A DNA stretch of 39,120 nt from an uncultured Clostridium sp. (GCA_948470605.1 CAOKPI010000016.1:1-39120); one strand, 5' to 3'. Counted from the first letter of the stretch, positions 1 to 9,935 are shown. Program-made: numbers and translations. Notes: a model not told the origin generated them from the sequence alone.

Positions 1-42
1 AGCTTTTTTCTTTCCTTGTCTTTGTAATCTGATTTTTACCAT
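1..42 (-). CDS. rpsP: Ribosomal protein bS16, N-terminal fragment at window edge
   Basis: The minus strand from the ATG at 42 reads MVKIRLQRQGKKKA, the well-known beginning of ribosomal protein bS16, a small-subunit protein needed for 30S assembly. Only 14 codons lie in the window. A strong ribosome binding site (GGAGGTG) sits at about 48-54, seven bases before the ATG. It lies 176 bases after the ffh stop, and ylxM-ffh-rpsP is the usual Firmicutes order, which supports the call. The 43-218 gap is AT-rich and I see no gene in it. Confidence 0.9.
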   Translation of the reverse strand, partial: MVKIRLQRQGKKKA

Positions 43-218
43 TTTTTTCACCTCCGAATTTTACTTTTTATTTTTATTCTATATTTTTTATAAGTTATCC
101 GATAAGATTTTATAATCATTTATTTTGAATGGAAACGGCTAACTTAAAATTTAAAAACTAATTCATAGCAAGAGTTTATAACTTATCTGTGATTGAATTC
201 TGCTTATTTTTTACTCTC

Positions 219-1574
219 TTAAATTTTAAAATTTTTCAAGGCATTGTGGTCAATTCCATTGAGTAAATTTTTCATACCGCCTTTACTATTCTTCATTTTC
301 TTCATCATTTTTTGTGTCATTTCAAATGACTTGATGAATTTGTTGATGTCTTGTACTGTTGTTCCACTACCTTTTGCGATACGTTGTCTACGGCTAGCAT
401 TTAAAAGCTTTGTATCTCTTTTTTCTTGTTTGGTCATAGAACAAATAATAGCTTCTATTTTCACAAATTCTTTGTCATCTACTTTTAAATCTTTGATTTG
501 ATTCATACCTGGTATCATTTTCAATAAAGAAGAAAAAGACCCCATTTTTTTCATTTGTCTTAGTTGTGCTAAATAATCATCTAAATCTAATTCTTTTTTC
601 TTGAATTGTTTTTCTAATTTTTCGGCTTCTTCTAAATCAAATGCTTCTTCGGCTTTTTCTATAACAGATAAAATATCTCCCATACCTAGAATTCTTTGTG
701 CCATTCTGTCTGGATGGAATATTTCAATATCACTTAATTTCTCACCTGTCGCTGCAAACTTAATCGGTCTTCCTGTGACTTTTTTTACCGACAAAGCAGC
801 ACCACCTCTGGTATCACCATCTAATTTGGTTAATACCACGCCATCAATTCCGAAGAGCCTCATTAAATTTTTCCGCTACATTAACCGCATCTTGCCCTGT
901 CATACTGTCTACTACTAACATGATTTCATGTGGCTTGGTATTACTTTTTAAGTTTTTCAATTCCTCCATTAATGCTTCATCAATGTGTAAACGTCCTGCG
1001 GTGTCTAGAATAATGACATCATTTAATTTTGATATAGCTGTTGACATGGCTTGTTTGGCTATGTGTACTACATCTTTTGAATTTTCATTGGAAAATACTG
1101 GAATGTTTAATTGCTTTCCTACTACTTGTAATTGCTCGATAGCAGCTGGTCGATACACGTCACATGCTACTAATAATGGCTTTTTACCTTGTTTTCTTAA
1201 TAGATTTGCTAATTTCCCTGCTGTTGTTGTTTTACCAGAACCTTGCAATCCTACTAGCATAATAACAGTTGGTGGATTTGGTGTAAAATTTATTTTACTT
1301 TCCGTTCCTCCGAAGCAATTCTACTAATTCATCTTTTACAATTTTAATGACTTGTTGTCCTGGTGTTAAAGATTTCAAAACGTCTTGCCCTACTGCTTTT
1401 TCTCCGAATGGTTGCTACAAAATCTTTTACGATTTTATAATTGACATCAGCTTCTAAAAGGGCAAGTTTTACTTCTCTTAACATTTCTTTTAAGTCTGAT
1501 TCAGTTATTCTTGCTTTTCCTCTGATTTTTCTTGTTATTTCTTGTAATCTGGAAGATAATCCTTCAAAAGCCAT
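219..1574 (-). CDS. ffh: Signal recognition particle GTPase Ffh, read through three +1 frameshifts
   Basis: Ffh binds SRP RNA and signal sequences and targets nascent membrane and secreted proteins to FtsY. Three overlapping frames together give one complete protein of 450 residues, the normal family length. The N domain is followed by the P-loop GLQGSGKTT (from about residue 108), DVYRPAA, DTAGR, TKLDGD and DTRGG, then the methionine-rich M domain to the end. The frame changes by +1 at three places, each an in-frame CGG followed by A (C at 1406, 1312 and 852). Dropping that C restores VATI-GEKAVGQ, VELL-GGTESK and NEAL-GIDGV, with Gly at residues 57, 88 and 241. Without the shifts, translation stops soon after residue 57. 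The start at 1574 (MAFEGL) is preferred over the GTG at 1583 because AAGGG lies at good spacing. Ffh is normally essential, so a dead gene is unlikely. Confidence 0.93.
849..852 (-). other. +1 frameshift site 3 in ffh (CTT CGG A)
   Basis: In the frame entering this point the codons are GCT CTT CGG AAT TGA, which end the protein two codons later. Skipping the C at 852 gives GCT CTT GGA ATT GAT GGC, the conserved AL-GIDG stretch just before the G4 motif TKLDGD. The first three bases form an in-frame CGG and the fourth is A. Confidence 0.9.
1309..1312 (-). other. +1 frameshift site 2 in ffh (CTT CGG A)
   Basis: In the incoming frame the codons are TTG CTT CGG AGG AAC GGA AAG TAA. Skipping the C at 1312 gives TTG CTT GGA GGA ACG GAA AGT, the expected ELLGG linker in front of the Ffh P-loop. 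The CGG is in frame with the codons that follow site 1. Confidence 0.9.
1403..1406 (-). other. +1 frameshift site 1 in ffh (ATT CGG A)
   Basis: The frame from the ffh start reads ACC ATT CGG AGA AAA AGC and continues into non-Ffh sequence before a stop. Skipping the C at 1406 gives ACC ATT GGA GAA AAA GCA GTA GGG CAA, the conserved EKAVGQ helix of the N domain. Confidence 0.9.
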
Positions 1575-1717
1575 TTCAATCACATTCCCTTCTATTCGAT
1601 TTCTATTTGCTGAAATTGTTAGCTATGCTTGTTACCATTTCAGTATGTAGATAAATGCTTGCCTTTATCTACTTTCCTTGTTCTCTCGACGCAAGATGGC
1701 TATTATTTTTCAAACTC

Positions 1718-2065
1718 TTAAACTAAACAATTCAATTCCTTCTTAATGTTTTCCAAAATGTTCGAAATCTCCTTGTCTGAATCGTTTACTTGAATTTTTG
1801 TTAATTCTGCTAACACTTTCTCGATTCTCTTTTCTTGATTCAACATCCTTTTCATAAACATTAACTTTTCTTCATATTCGAAAAGTTTCTTCTCTCCCTT
1901 CTTCAAAATGTCCCTAACAGCTTGTCTGGTAATCTGATTATTCTCCGCTATTTCTGATAATGACAAGTCATTGTTATAGTAGTCATCTATGATTTCATAT
2001 TGTTTCTGTGTTAATAACCTTCCATAAATTTGGTTCAACATACTAATTTGTACGTTTTTTTCCAT
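1718..2065 (-). CDS. ylxM: YlxM-like SRP-associated helix-turn-helix protein
   Basis: This 115-residue protein has the YlxM (UPF0122) pattern: an N-terminal LYGRLLT-like segment (here IYGRLLTQKQ), then a sigma-70 region-4-like helix-turn-helix with LSLSEIAENNQITRQAVRD at about residues 35-55 and a charged C-terminal helix. In Firmicutes the gene precedes ffh, and the product is thought to modulate the SRP pathway. Here it is directly upstream of ffh in the same orientation. A promoter is visible upstream (2101-2129). The ATG at 2065 is chosen over a GTG two codons earlier because AGAGG is better spaced from it. No in-frame CGG is present. Confidence 0.9.
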   Translation of the reverse strand: MEKNVQISMLNQIYGRLLTQKQYEIIDDYYNNDLSLSEIAENNQITRQAVRDILKKGEKKLFEYEEKLMFMKRMLNQEKRIEKVLAELTKIQVNDSDKEISNILENIKKELNCLV

Positions 2066-2100
2066 AGTCACTACCTCTTTTCTTTTTGTAATGCTAATAT

Positions 2101-2129
2101 ACTTTACACCATTTTTTGTGTTTTGTCAA
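2101..2129 (-). promoter_or_regulatory. Sigma-A-type promoter for ylxM-ffh-rpsP
   Basis: On the minus strand a perfect -35 TTGACA (2124-2129) is followed after 17 bases by TAAAGT (2101-2106) as the -10. It lies 35 bases before the ylxM start and just after the terminator of the upstream operon. Confidence 0.75.
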
Positions 2130-2137
2130 GGGATTTA

Positions 2138-2174
2138 AGAAAAAAGACTACGAAACATTAAAATTTCGTAATCT
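2138..2174 (-). terminator. Intrinsic terminator after the pheT operon
   Basis: The minus strand has a stem GATTACGAAA / TTTCGTAGTC with an eight-base loop followed by TTTTTT. It ends the transcript that contains the 43-residue protein and separates it from the ylxM promoter. Confidence 0.85.
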
Positions 2175-2188
2175 TCTTTTATTAACAT

Positions 2189-2320
2189 CTAGATGATAGC
2201 ATGTATAATTCCCCATAAGATAAAGACAATAGCAGTCGCTCCTATTGTTAATAATAAAGTAGCTGCTGGACTCAATCTTTTTCTTTTTACCTCTTTTTCT
2301 TCTTTTATTTCCTCTTCCAT
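2189..2320 (-). CDS. Small single-span membrane protein, 43 residues
   Basis: An ATG at 2320, ten bases after GGAGG (2331-2335), opens a 43-codon frame. It begins with a charged stretch (MEEEIKEEKEVKRKR, residues 1-15) followed by SPAATLLLTIGATAIVFILW and GIIHAII, one clear transmembrane helix. It lies about 100 bases after the pheT stop and just before a terminator, so it is probably the last gene of the pheS-pheT transcript. The acidic-to-basic switch before the helix suggests a cytoplasmic N-terminus. I do not recognise the family. An overlapping frame from the ATG at 2326 gives a Lys/Arg-rich sequence without a plausible fold and is not preferred. Confidence 0.65.
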   Translation of the reverse strand: MEEEIKEEKEVKRKRLSPAATLLLTIGATAIVFILWGIIHAII

Positions 2321-2422
2321 AACTCATTATTCCTCCTTTGTATTTTTTTATATTTTATATCTCTTTTTTTCCTTTGTCAACATCTTTTTTACATTTGAGT
2401 TTCGCCATTTTTCATTCTATTT

Positions 2423-4829
2423 TTATGCCTTTCTCAACTCTGCCCCTAACTCTTTTTGTAATTCACAAACAACATCTTCCATGATAGTATTAATTTCCTC
2501 ATCACTTAAGGTTTTGTTTTTATCTCTAAAAATCAAAGAATAAGCCACACTCTTTTTATTCTCTCCCAACTTTTCATCTCTATAAATATCGAACAATTGC
2601 ATACTCTCTAACAATTTTTTTGCTTTTTTAGTAATTATCTTTTCGATTTGTCCTACCTCTATTGACTCCTCTACCACTACTGCTATATCTCTTTCCACAG
2701 CTGGGAACTTAGGCACTTCTACGTACTTTTTATTTACTTTTGCATATTTTACAAATTTTGTTATATTAGCCTCTAGCAAATAAGCTCTTTTCGTAATCAT
2801 ATAATTATCTAATACCTGTGGATGAACCTCTCCGAAGCGTTGCAATTATATCTTTTCCAATTTTTATATTAGCACATCTTCCTGGATGATAAGACGCATT
2901 TTCAATCTCTTTTTCTACTTGGTAATGATGGATTCCAATTGCTTCTAATATATTTTCTAGGATTCCCTTTAAAGTATAGAAATCAACATCTTCTCCATAC
3001 ATACCAACTGTTAAAATTTCTTCTTGTAATGGCACCTCTCCCTCTTGAATTTCTTGCTTGCTATTTTTATAATTTCTAGACACATCAAATAATTTTACAT
3101 TTTGATTCTTTTTATTCGCATTCGTAGCCAATATTTGCATCATACTTGGTATGGTAGTTGGTCTCATCAATTTATATTCATCACTCAATGGATTTTGAAT
3201 GGTAATCGCATATTTTCTCATTTCCTCACTAATATTGGACAATTCTAAATCTTTTTCGCTCACAAATCCATAGGTATAAATCTCTGAAAGCCCACTATTA
3301 ACTAATATTTCTTTTACTTTCTTTTTCATATTTTGTTCTTTATTCCTAATTCCCAAAGTAGTATCTGCTTTTATTAAAGTAGTATCTAATTGGTCATAGC
3401 CATAAAAACGACCGATTTCCTCTGCAATATCAGCAACAAACTCTAAATCCATTCTAAAATAAGGAGCCATTGCCAAACCATTTTCTACTTTAATCTCTAA
3501 TTTTTCTAATATTGCTACCATTTCTTGTTGGGATAAATTTGTTCCTAATAAACTATTAATTTTTGGTACATCTAATTTTATTTGATTCATTTTCTGTGTG
3601 GTTGGATAGACATCAATTTTTCCATCTACTGCTTCCCCAGCACCTAATAATTCTACTAATTCTACAGCTCGATTGGCTGCTCTTAAAGCATTTTCTGCTG
3701 ACAATCCTTTTTCAAAACGAGAAGAACTTTCTGTTCTGAGCCCCACTTTTTTAGCCGTTTTTCTAACGCTTCCTCCATAAAATACAGCTGATTCAAATAC
3801 TACTGTGTTGGTATTTGCTTCTATCTCTGAATTTAATCCTCCCATCACACCTGCTATGGCTACTGCTTTTTTATCATCTGCTATGACCAAATTTTCTTCC
3901 TCTAATTGCCTTTCTTGTTCATCTAAGGTGATGATTTTCTCGCCCTTTTTGGCACGTCTTACTGTAATATGTTTTCCTTCAATGGAATTGATGTCAAAAG
4001 CATGCATTGGTTGCCCCATCTCTAACATGACATAGTTGGTAATATCTACGATATTATTAATGCTTCTCACGCCACAAGCTTTTAGTCTTCTTACCATCCA
4101 TTCTGGTGATGGTGCAATTTTTACATTTTTGACCATTCTTGCTACATAACGATAACACAAATCTGGCGCTTCTATATCCACTTTTAGCCCTTCTAATTCT
4201 TGTTTGGTTTCTACTTGCATTTCATCAATATTTTTTCTTGGGTTTTTAAATGGTTTATCTAGCGTTGCTGCTGTTTCTCTTCCCAATCCCTCGATGGATA
4301 GACAATCTGGTCTGTTTGACGTAATTTCAAAATCAATGATATCTTCTCTTAAATTTAAAATTTCAACAATATCTTTTCCCACGTCTTTTTCTAGCTTTTT
4401 ATCTAATATCATGATACCATGCTCAATTTGATCTGGATAATCTGCTACGTTAAGATTTAGTTCTCCTACCGAACACATCATGCCACAAGATTCTACCCCT
4501 CTTAAGGCTCCTTTTTTTATTTTGACACCACCTGGTAACTCAGACCCATCTTTTGCAATGGGTACGATATCTCCTTTCTTTATGTTGTTAGCACCTGTTA
4601 CAATTTGCAATTTTTCAGTTCCTACATCTACTTTTGTCACCACTAATTTATCTGCATCTGGATGTTTTTCAATTTCTAAAATTTTTCCAACTACTACATT
4701 TTTAATGTCATTTCCTATTTGGTCTATGGTTTCAACCTTAGACCCTGTCATTGTTAATTTATCTCCTAATGTGATACTATCTACATCAATATCACTATAT
4801 TCTTTTAACCATTCAACACTTGCTTTCAT
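2423..4829 (-). CDS. pheT: Phenylalanyl-tRNA synthetase beta subunit, one +1 frameshift
   Basis: PheT pairs with PheS (alpha2 beta2) to charge tRNA-Phe; the beta subunit carries the editing and tRNA-binding parts. The N-terminal part (KPDADKL-like HPDADKLVVTKVDVG near residue 57) is the EMAP/tRNA-binding domain. B3/B4 and B5 follow, and the C-terminal PAVERDIAVVVEE belongs to the FDX-ACB anticodon-stem-binding domain. The frame from 4829 runs 665 codons to an in-frame CGG at 2834-2832 and would then add only a few unrelated residues. Skipping C2834 gives IATL-GEVHPQV and the rest of the protein, 801 residues in total, the normal size. It is separated from pheS by a small gene; all share a Phe T-box leader. 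Confidence 0.93.
2831..2834 (-). other. +1 frameshift site in pheT (CTT CGG A)
   Basis: The incoming codons are GCA ACG CTT CGG AGA GGT TCA and stop eight residues later. Skipping the C at 2834 gives ACG CTT GGA GAG GTT CAT CCA CAG, the conserved LGEVHP segment of PheT. The unshifted product would lack the FDX-ACB domain. Confidence 0.92.
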
Positions 4830-4849
4830 ACAATTCTTCTCCTTATCTA

Positions 4850-5155
4850 TTATCCAATTTCTCTTTCCTCATAATTATTTCTTCTATATTCGTTAAAATC
4901 TATTATTTCAGCCGTTTCCTGACCAATAGGTTTTCCTCTCACATCTATTCTTTCATAAAACGAATTTTTAGCAATTTGTTCGTTTCTTATTTGTCTTTCT
5001 ATTTTCCTACTTTCTTCTACTAGAATAATATGATAAATTCCTTTTCCTTGATAAATCGAGGTATAATCTTTATATTGAGGTTGTTTCAAAATTTCTAAAA
5101 CTTCACTCATATTATAATCTCTCTCTGGATTTATCTTTTTCCTAAAAAATCCCAT
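4850..5155 (-). CDS. Small unknown protein between pheS and pheT
   Basis: This 101-residue reading frame starts at an ATG preceded by GGGAGTG and lies between pheS and pheT, 20 bases before the pheT start. The protein is soluble and charged. It opens MGFFRKKINPERDYNMSEVLEILKQ and has a central beta-like YTSIYQGKGIYHIILVEES. I do not recognise a family or a catalytic motif. Its position makes co-transcription with the synthetase genes under the T-box very likely. No signal peptide, membrane segment or in-frame CGG is seen. Confidence 0.7.
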   Translation of the reverse strand: MGFFRKKINPERDYNMSEVLEILKQPQYKDYTSIYQGKGIYHIILVEESRKIERQIRNEQIAKNSFYERIDVRGKPIGQETAEIIDFNEYRRNNYEEREIG

Positions 5156-5272
5156 ATTTCCACACTCCCTAATTAACTAAATTTTTAATTAATTTTTCCA
5201 ACTTTTATTATCCTATTTATGTATTTACCTAAGACATATATTTCACACAAGTTATTCCTCTCAAAATCATGC

Positions 5273-6292
5273 TTAAAATTGTTTTAAAAATCTAACATCA
5301 TTTTCAAATAATAACCTCATGTCTTCGATTCCAAATTTTGCCATAGCAATTCTTTCTACCCCAAATCCAAAGGCAAATCCGGAATATTCTTCTGGGTCAA
5401 TGCCACAATTTTTTAGAACCTTCGGGTGTACCATTCCACACCCTAATAATTCAATCCAACCTTCTCCCTTACATACTTTGCAACCTTTTCCTCCACAGAC
5501 AAAGCAAGAAACGTCAGCCTCTGCACTTGGCTCTGTAAATGGAAAATGATGTGGTCGAAATCGAATTTTTGTATTTTCTCCCAAACATTTTTTAGCAAAC
5601 ATTTCTAATGTTCCTTTTAAATCTGTCATCGCAATATTTTTATCAACAACTAATCCTTCTATTTGATGAAATACTGGCGAATGCGTAGCATCTACACTAT
5701 CAGAACGATACACTGCACCTGGACAAATGATTTTAATCGGTGGTTTTTGATTTTCCATAACTCTTGCTTGCACAGGAGAGGTTTGACTTCTTAAAACAAT
5801 GTCCTCTGTAATATAAAAAGTATCTTGTAAATCCCTTGCTGGATGGTCTGGTGGCGTATTTAATTTATCAAAATTATAAATTGCCTTTTCTACCTCTGGT
5901 CCATCTGCTATTTGGTATCCCATTCCTAAGAAAATCTCTTCTATTTCCTCCACAATTTGTGTGATAGGATGAAGAGAACCTAAATTTACTTTTTTGCTTG
6001 GTTCTGTTACATCTATGTTTTCCGTTTTTAATTTGTTTTCTAATTCTTTTGCTTTAAATTCTTTTTCTTTTTCTTGCACTAATTTTTCCAATTCATCTCT
6101 TACTTGATTTACCAAGCTTCCTATTACTGGTCTCTCTTCTGGTGTCAAATTTCCCATGCCTCTTAATACAACTGTCAATTCTCCTTTTTTTCCTAAATAC
6201 TTTACTTTTAATTCACTTAACTCTTTTTCTTCTTTACAATGAGTGATTTCTTGGATTGAATTCTCCTTAATTTTTGCAATTTCTTCTTTCAT
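5273..6292 (-). CDS. pheS: Phenylalanyl-tRNA synthetase alpha subunit
   Basis: PheS is the catalytic subunit that activates phenylalanine and transfers it to tRNA-Phe. The 339-residue length is typical. An N-terminal coiled coil (about residues 1-85) precedes the class II core. Motif 2 lies around [21 protein letters not shown], and motif 3 is [13 protein letters not shown] near the end. A cysteine cluster, [17 protein letters not shown], suggests a zinc-binding insert, seen in some PheS proteins. The ATG at 6292 follows AAGGAG. The frame is intact, unlike its partner pheT. It is the second gene behind the Phe T-box. Confidence 0.96.
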   Translation of the reverse strand: MKEEIAKIKENSIQEITHCKEEKELSELKVKYLGKKGELTVVLRGMGNLTPEERPVIGSLVNQVRDELEKLVQEKEKEFKAKELENKLKTENIDVTEPSKKVNLGSLHPITQIVEEIEEIFLGMGYQIADGPEVEKAIYNFDKLNTPPDHPARDLQDTFYITEDIVLRSQTSPVQARVMENQKPPIKIICPGAVYRSDSVDATHSPVFHQIEGLVVDKNIAMTDLKGTLEMFAKKCLGENTKIRFRPHHFPFTEPSAEADVSCFVCGGKGCKVCKGEGWIELLGCGMVHPKVLKNCGIDPEEYSGFAFGFGVERIAMAKFGIEDMRLLFENDVRFLKQF

Positions 6293-6321
6293 TCTTTTTT
6301 CTCCTTCCTTTTATTTCCAAA

Positions 6322-6648
6322 CTAATAAGGGCGATAGGTCTGAGTTGGTTTGTATTTTCCATAACGATTTTCGCCATAATATTGCTCTAATCTACTTTTC
6401 TTTTCTTTTTCTAAGCATACATTCTTCTGAAACTTTTTCCAAAAACTGATTTTGATTTTGTTAAAATAATTGTTTTTATTTTCAAATTTAAAAGTAATAA
6501 TATACACTCCAAAATCATTTAAACGAATACTGACTTTTACCTTTTTATTCGGAAAATCCTTTTTGGTTTGCTCTATGCTTTTTTGTATTTCTTCACTTGT
6601 ATAAATTCTAGAATCTAAATAATATTCTAAATTTTTATCTTGTTTCAT
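6322..6648 (-). CDS. Small unknown protein, first gene behind the Phe T-box
   Basis: This 108-residue frame starts after AAGGATG and lies 29 bases before pheS. The protein is basic and rich in Lys, Tyr and Phe. It has a beta-like centre (KKVKVSIRLNDFGVYIITFKF, about residues 35-55) and a C-terminal tail rich in Tyr, Gly and Pro (YGENRYGKYKPTQTYRPY). No family, signal peptide or membrane segment is recognised. Being the first gene after the T-box, it should be expressed when tRNA-Phe is uncharged. A second small gene in the same operon (4850-5155) shows a similar charged character, but I see no clear sequence relation. Confidence 0.7.
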   Translation of the reverse strand: MKQDKNLEYYLDSRIYTSEEIQKSIEQTKKDFPNKKVKVSIRLNDFGVYIITFKFENKNNYFNKIKISFWKKFQKNVCLEKEKKSRLEQYYGENRYGKYKPTQTYRPY

Positions 6649-6671
6649 TTTTGTTCACATCCTTTTTTGGC

Positions 6672-6930
6672 AAATATCGACAATTATAGAAAGCCACTCC
6701 GCCCTATTTTTCTAGGACGAAATGGCTATCATTCGTGGTACCACCTAAATTCATTAGTTCTCTTTACTAATCTCGTTTCGTTTTAACGGTTCAACCGCTT
6801 TTTCTTACTCTGTTTTATTTCGCCCATTTCGGAAAAAGACCTAAAAAGTGAAATTTCAATATATTTTTGTAAATGGCTTTCAGCCTCGACCATTTTCTCT
6901 TTCTATTTCTTTTTCATATATCTACTTTGC
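6672..6930 (-). promoter_or_regulatory. T-box leader, probably Phe-specific
   Basis: The minus strand contains the T-box core AGGTGGTACCACG (6734-6746), preceded by AATGAATTT. It is followed by a terminator hairpin at 6692-6727 built from AGCCATT-CGTCCTA / TAGGGCG-AGTGGCT. In T-box leaders uncharged tRNA binds the specifier codon and the NCCA end favours the antiterminator. A likely specifier is TTC (6850-6852) followed by A, in an internal loop of stem I, which fits tRNA-Phe and the downstream pheS and pheT. The specifier call is by eye and less certain than the T-box itself. Confidence 0.88.
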
Positions 6931-6962
6931 TTTTTAATTGGCTTTCTAAATTTCTAATAAAT

Positions 6963-6991
6963 ATTTTAACATATCTTCCATTACTTTACAA
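6963..6991 (-). promoter_or_regulatory. Promoter upstream of the T-box leader
   Basis: The minus strand has TTGTAA (6986-6991), a 17-base spacer, and TAAAAT (6963-6968). This places the transcript start shortly before the T-box structure. The match at -35 is partial. Confidence 0.55.
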
Positions 6992-7053
6992 GTATTTTTT
7001 TGATTTTTGTATCTGATTTTTTCCTCCGTCCCCAATCCTTGTAGCATAAAAAT

Positions 7054-7124
7054 ATGGTAAATTTTAAGTTTCGTTTTTTTGAGGGGTACGCTCCTCAAAA
7101 AAAACCGAAACTTAAATGGTAAAT
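7054..7124. repeat. Palindrome flanked by 9-base direct repeats
   Basis: A near-perfect inverted repeat (TTTAAGTTTCG then a T run and GAGG, mirrored by CCTC, an A run and CGAAACTTAAA) spans 7063-7115. The flanks are direct copies of ATGGTAAAT at 7054-7062 and 7116-7124, which resembles a target-site duplication. It sits between the T-box promoter and the VWA gene promoter. It could instead be a terminator-like hairpin, but no gene on either strand ends just before it. Confidence 0.6.
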
Positions 7125-7127
7125 AAC

Positions 7128-7155
7128 TTGTATAATTTTGAATTTGTGTTATACT
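7128..7155 (+). promoter_or_regulatory. Promoter of the VWA surface-protein gene
   Basis: TTGTAT (7128-7133), a 16-base spacer, and TATACT (7150-7155) lie 35 bases before the start at 7190. The -10 is close to consensus and the -35 is moderate. Confidence 0.55.
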
Positions 7156-7189
7156 ATTATTGAAAAAATATAAAGGAGAATTATCTAAT

Positions 7190-8569
7190 ATGAAAAATAA
7201 AATTATAATAAGTATTTTCTTAATCATAATTTTAATAGCTAATATTTCTTTTGCCTCTTATCAAACTGTTACCATGCAGATGGTAGAAGAACCAATTTGT
7301 ACGATTCCATTAGGAGAGCATTCGAAATTTGAAAAAAAAGTAATTAGCAAAGATTTAAAAAATAAGGAAATTACCATACAATTACAAGTTACCAATGAAG
7401 AAATAGCAGAAAAGCCAACAGGAGAAATTATGTTGGTTTTAGACAATTCAGATAGTATGTTAGATACTGTTTCAGAAAATACCACAAGAAAAAAATTAAT
7501 TTTTGAATCTGCTAAAAATTTAATTTCAAAACTTTTAAAAGATAACGCAGAATTAAAAATAGGAATTGTAAGTTTTTCAACCAATACTGACACAAGCAAA
7601 GAAGGAACTCTTGAGGATGCTAGCATCGTTTCAAAATTAAGTGATGACTCCTCTTCTTTAACAAATGCTATTTCTAATATAGAAACAAACGGTTCTAGAA
7701 CCAATTTACAAGCTGGTCTTTTGTTGGCTAGTCAACAATTCACCCAAAGCCAAAATAATAAATATATGATTGTTTTGACAGATGGTGTTCCAAATGTAGC
7801 TATTGCTTATGATAAGGTTTATTATTCTGATGATGTTATCCAAAAGACAAAACAGCAATTGCAAGCAATTAATACACAAGGAATTAAACTTGTTACTATG
7901 TTAACAGGTATCTCTGATGAGGCTTATGTCCCTGTCACAACAACAAAAAGCTTTGGACAAATCATAACAGAAATATTCGGTTCACAAACGAATCCTTCTG
8001 TTGGCAGTTTCTACTATGTAACCGATACAGAAATCGAGCAGACCATTACAGATGATATTTATAAAACATTAGTTCCTATCGAAAAAACGCTTAAGAATAT
8101 TAACATTGTAGATTATTTTCCAGAAGAAATTGTAAAGAATTTTGATTTTTCTTATGTTACAAATGCTAATATAGGAAATATCTCTACCAAGATAGATATT
8201 GCAACAAATTCGATTACTTGGACCATACCAGAATTAGCTAGTGGTCAAACAGCTACTGTACAATATAAATTAAAATTAAAAGAAAACTTTGATGCTTCTA
8301 TTGTTGGTAAAATATTAAATACAAATCAAAAAGTTGATATTAATTACACTGACTTAAATGGCAAGCAACAAACTAAAACTTCTAATATTTCGCCAAAGCT
8401 AAAATTATCTGAACCAATTAACAACATTTCTAATAAAAATCCTACTACCTCTCCTATCGCATTACCTAAAGCTGGTAGTTTTACATTAATTGGTTTTGGT
8501 GTCTTTGTTGTTAGCTTGTTAATTTACTCTATCACAAAATTAATAATTCTTCATAAAAAAACGAAATAG
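7190..8569 (+). CDS. Sortase-anchored VWA-domain surface protein
   Basis: This 459-residue protein starts at 7190, after AAAGGAG; an upstream ATG at 7160 precedes that site and is rejected. It has a signal peptide (residues 1-23, ending SFAS). A von Willebrand A domain follows, with the metal-site motif DNSDS (LVLDNSDSM) and a later TDG in IVLTDGVP. A beta-rich region with a DUF11/isopeptide-like look comes next, and the C-terminus is a sorting signal: LPKAG, a hydrophobic helix and a KK-containing tail. LPKAG is a variant of LPXTG. The likely role is cell-wall-attached adhesion, or a pilus-tip-type protein. No sortase gene is in the window. The gene stands alone, with its own promoter and a terminator shared with eno. 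Confidence 0.85.
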   Translation: MKNKIIISIFLIIILIANISFASYQTVTMQMVEEPICTIPLGEHSKFEKKVISKDLKNKEITIQLQVTNEEIAEKPTGEIMLVLDNSDSMLDTVSENTTRKKLIFESAKNLISKLLKDNAELKIGIVSFSTNTDTSKEGTLEDASIVSKLSDDSSSLTNAISNIETNGSRTNLQAGLLLASQQFTQSQNNKYMIVLTDGVPNVAIAYDKVYYSDDVIQKTKQQLQAINTQGIKLVTMLTGISDEAYVPVTTTKSFGQIITEIFGSQTNPSVGSFYYVTDTEIEQTITDDIYKTLVPIEKTLKNINIVDYFPEEIVKNFDFSYVTNANIGNISTKIDIATNSITWTIPELASGQTATVQYKLKLKENFDASIVGKILNTNQKVDINYTDLNGKQQTKTSNISPKLKLSEPINNISNKNPTTSPIALPKAGSFTLIGFGVFVVSLLIYSITKLIILHKKTK

Positions 8570-8574
8570 ATTTT

Positions 8575-8630
8575 ATAAAAAAAGCAAGGAAAACTATCTA
8601 AATATAAGAACAGTTTTCTTTGCTTTTTTG
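8575..8630. terminator. Bidirectional terminator between the VWA gene and eno
   Basis: The stem AAAGCAAGGAAAACT (8581-8595) pairs with AGTTTTCTTTGCTTT (8612-8626). It has a T run on the plus strand after it and an A run before it, so it can end both convergent transcripts. Confidence 0.85.
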
Positions 8631-8666
8631 AATGTCTTCTATTTCTCTGTTTCTAAAAATGATTCC

Positions 8667-9935
<1,269 letters not shown>

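Noticed and set aside
219..1583. ffh as a pseudogene or as three separate genes
   Set aside because: Each break is one extra C in an in-frame CGGA, the corrected protein has full length with all motifs, and Ffh is normally essential.
2193..2543. Plus-strand frame opposite the 43-residue gene and pheT end
   Set aside because: It has no ribosome binding site, its composition reflects antisense of Lys-rich coding, and it overlaps well-supported minus-strand genes.
6672..6930. A protein-coding gene in the pheS leader
   Set aside because: The region is explained by the T-box core and terminator hairpin.
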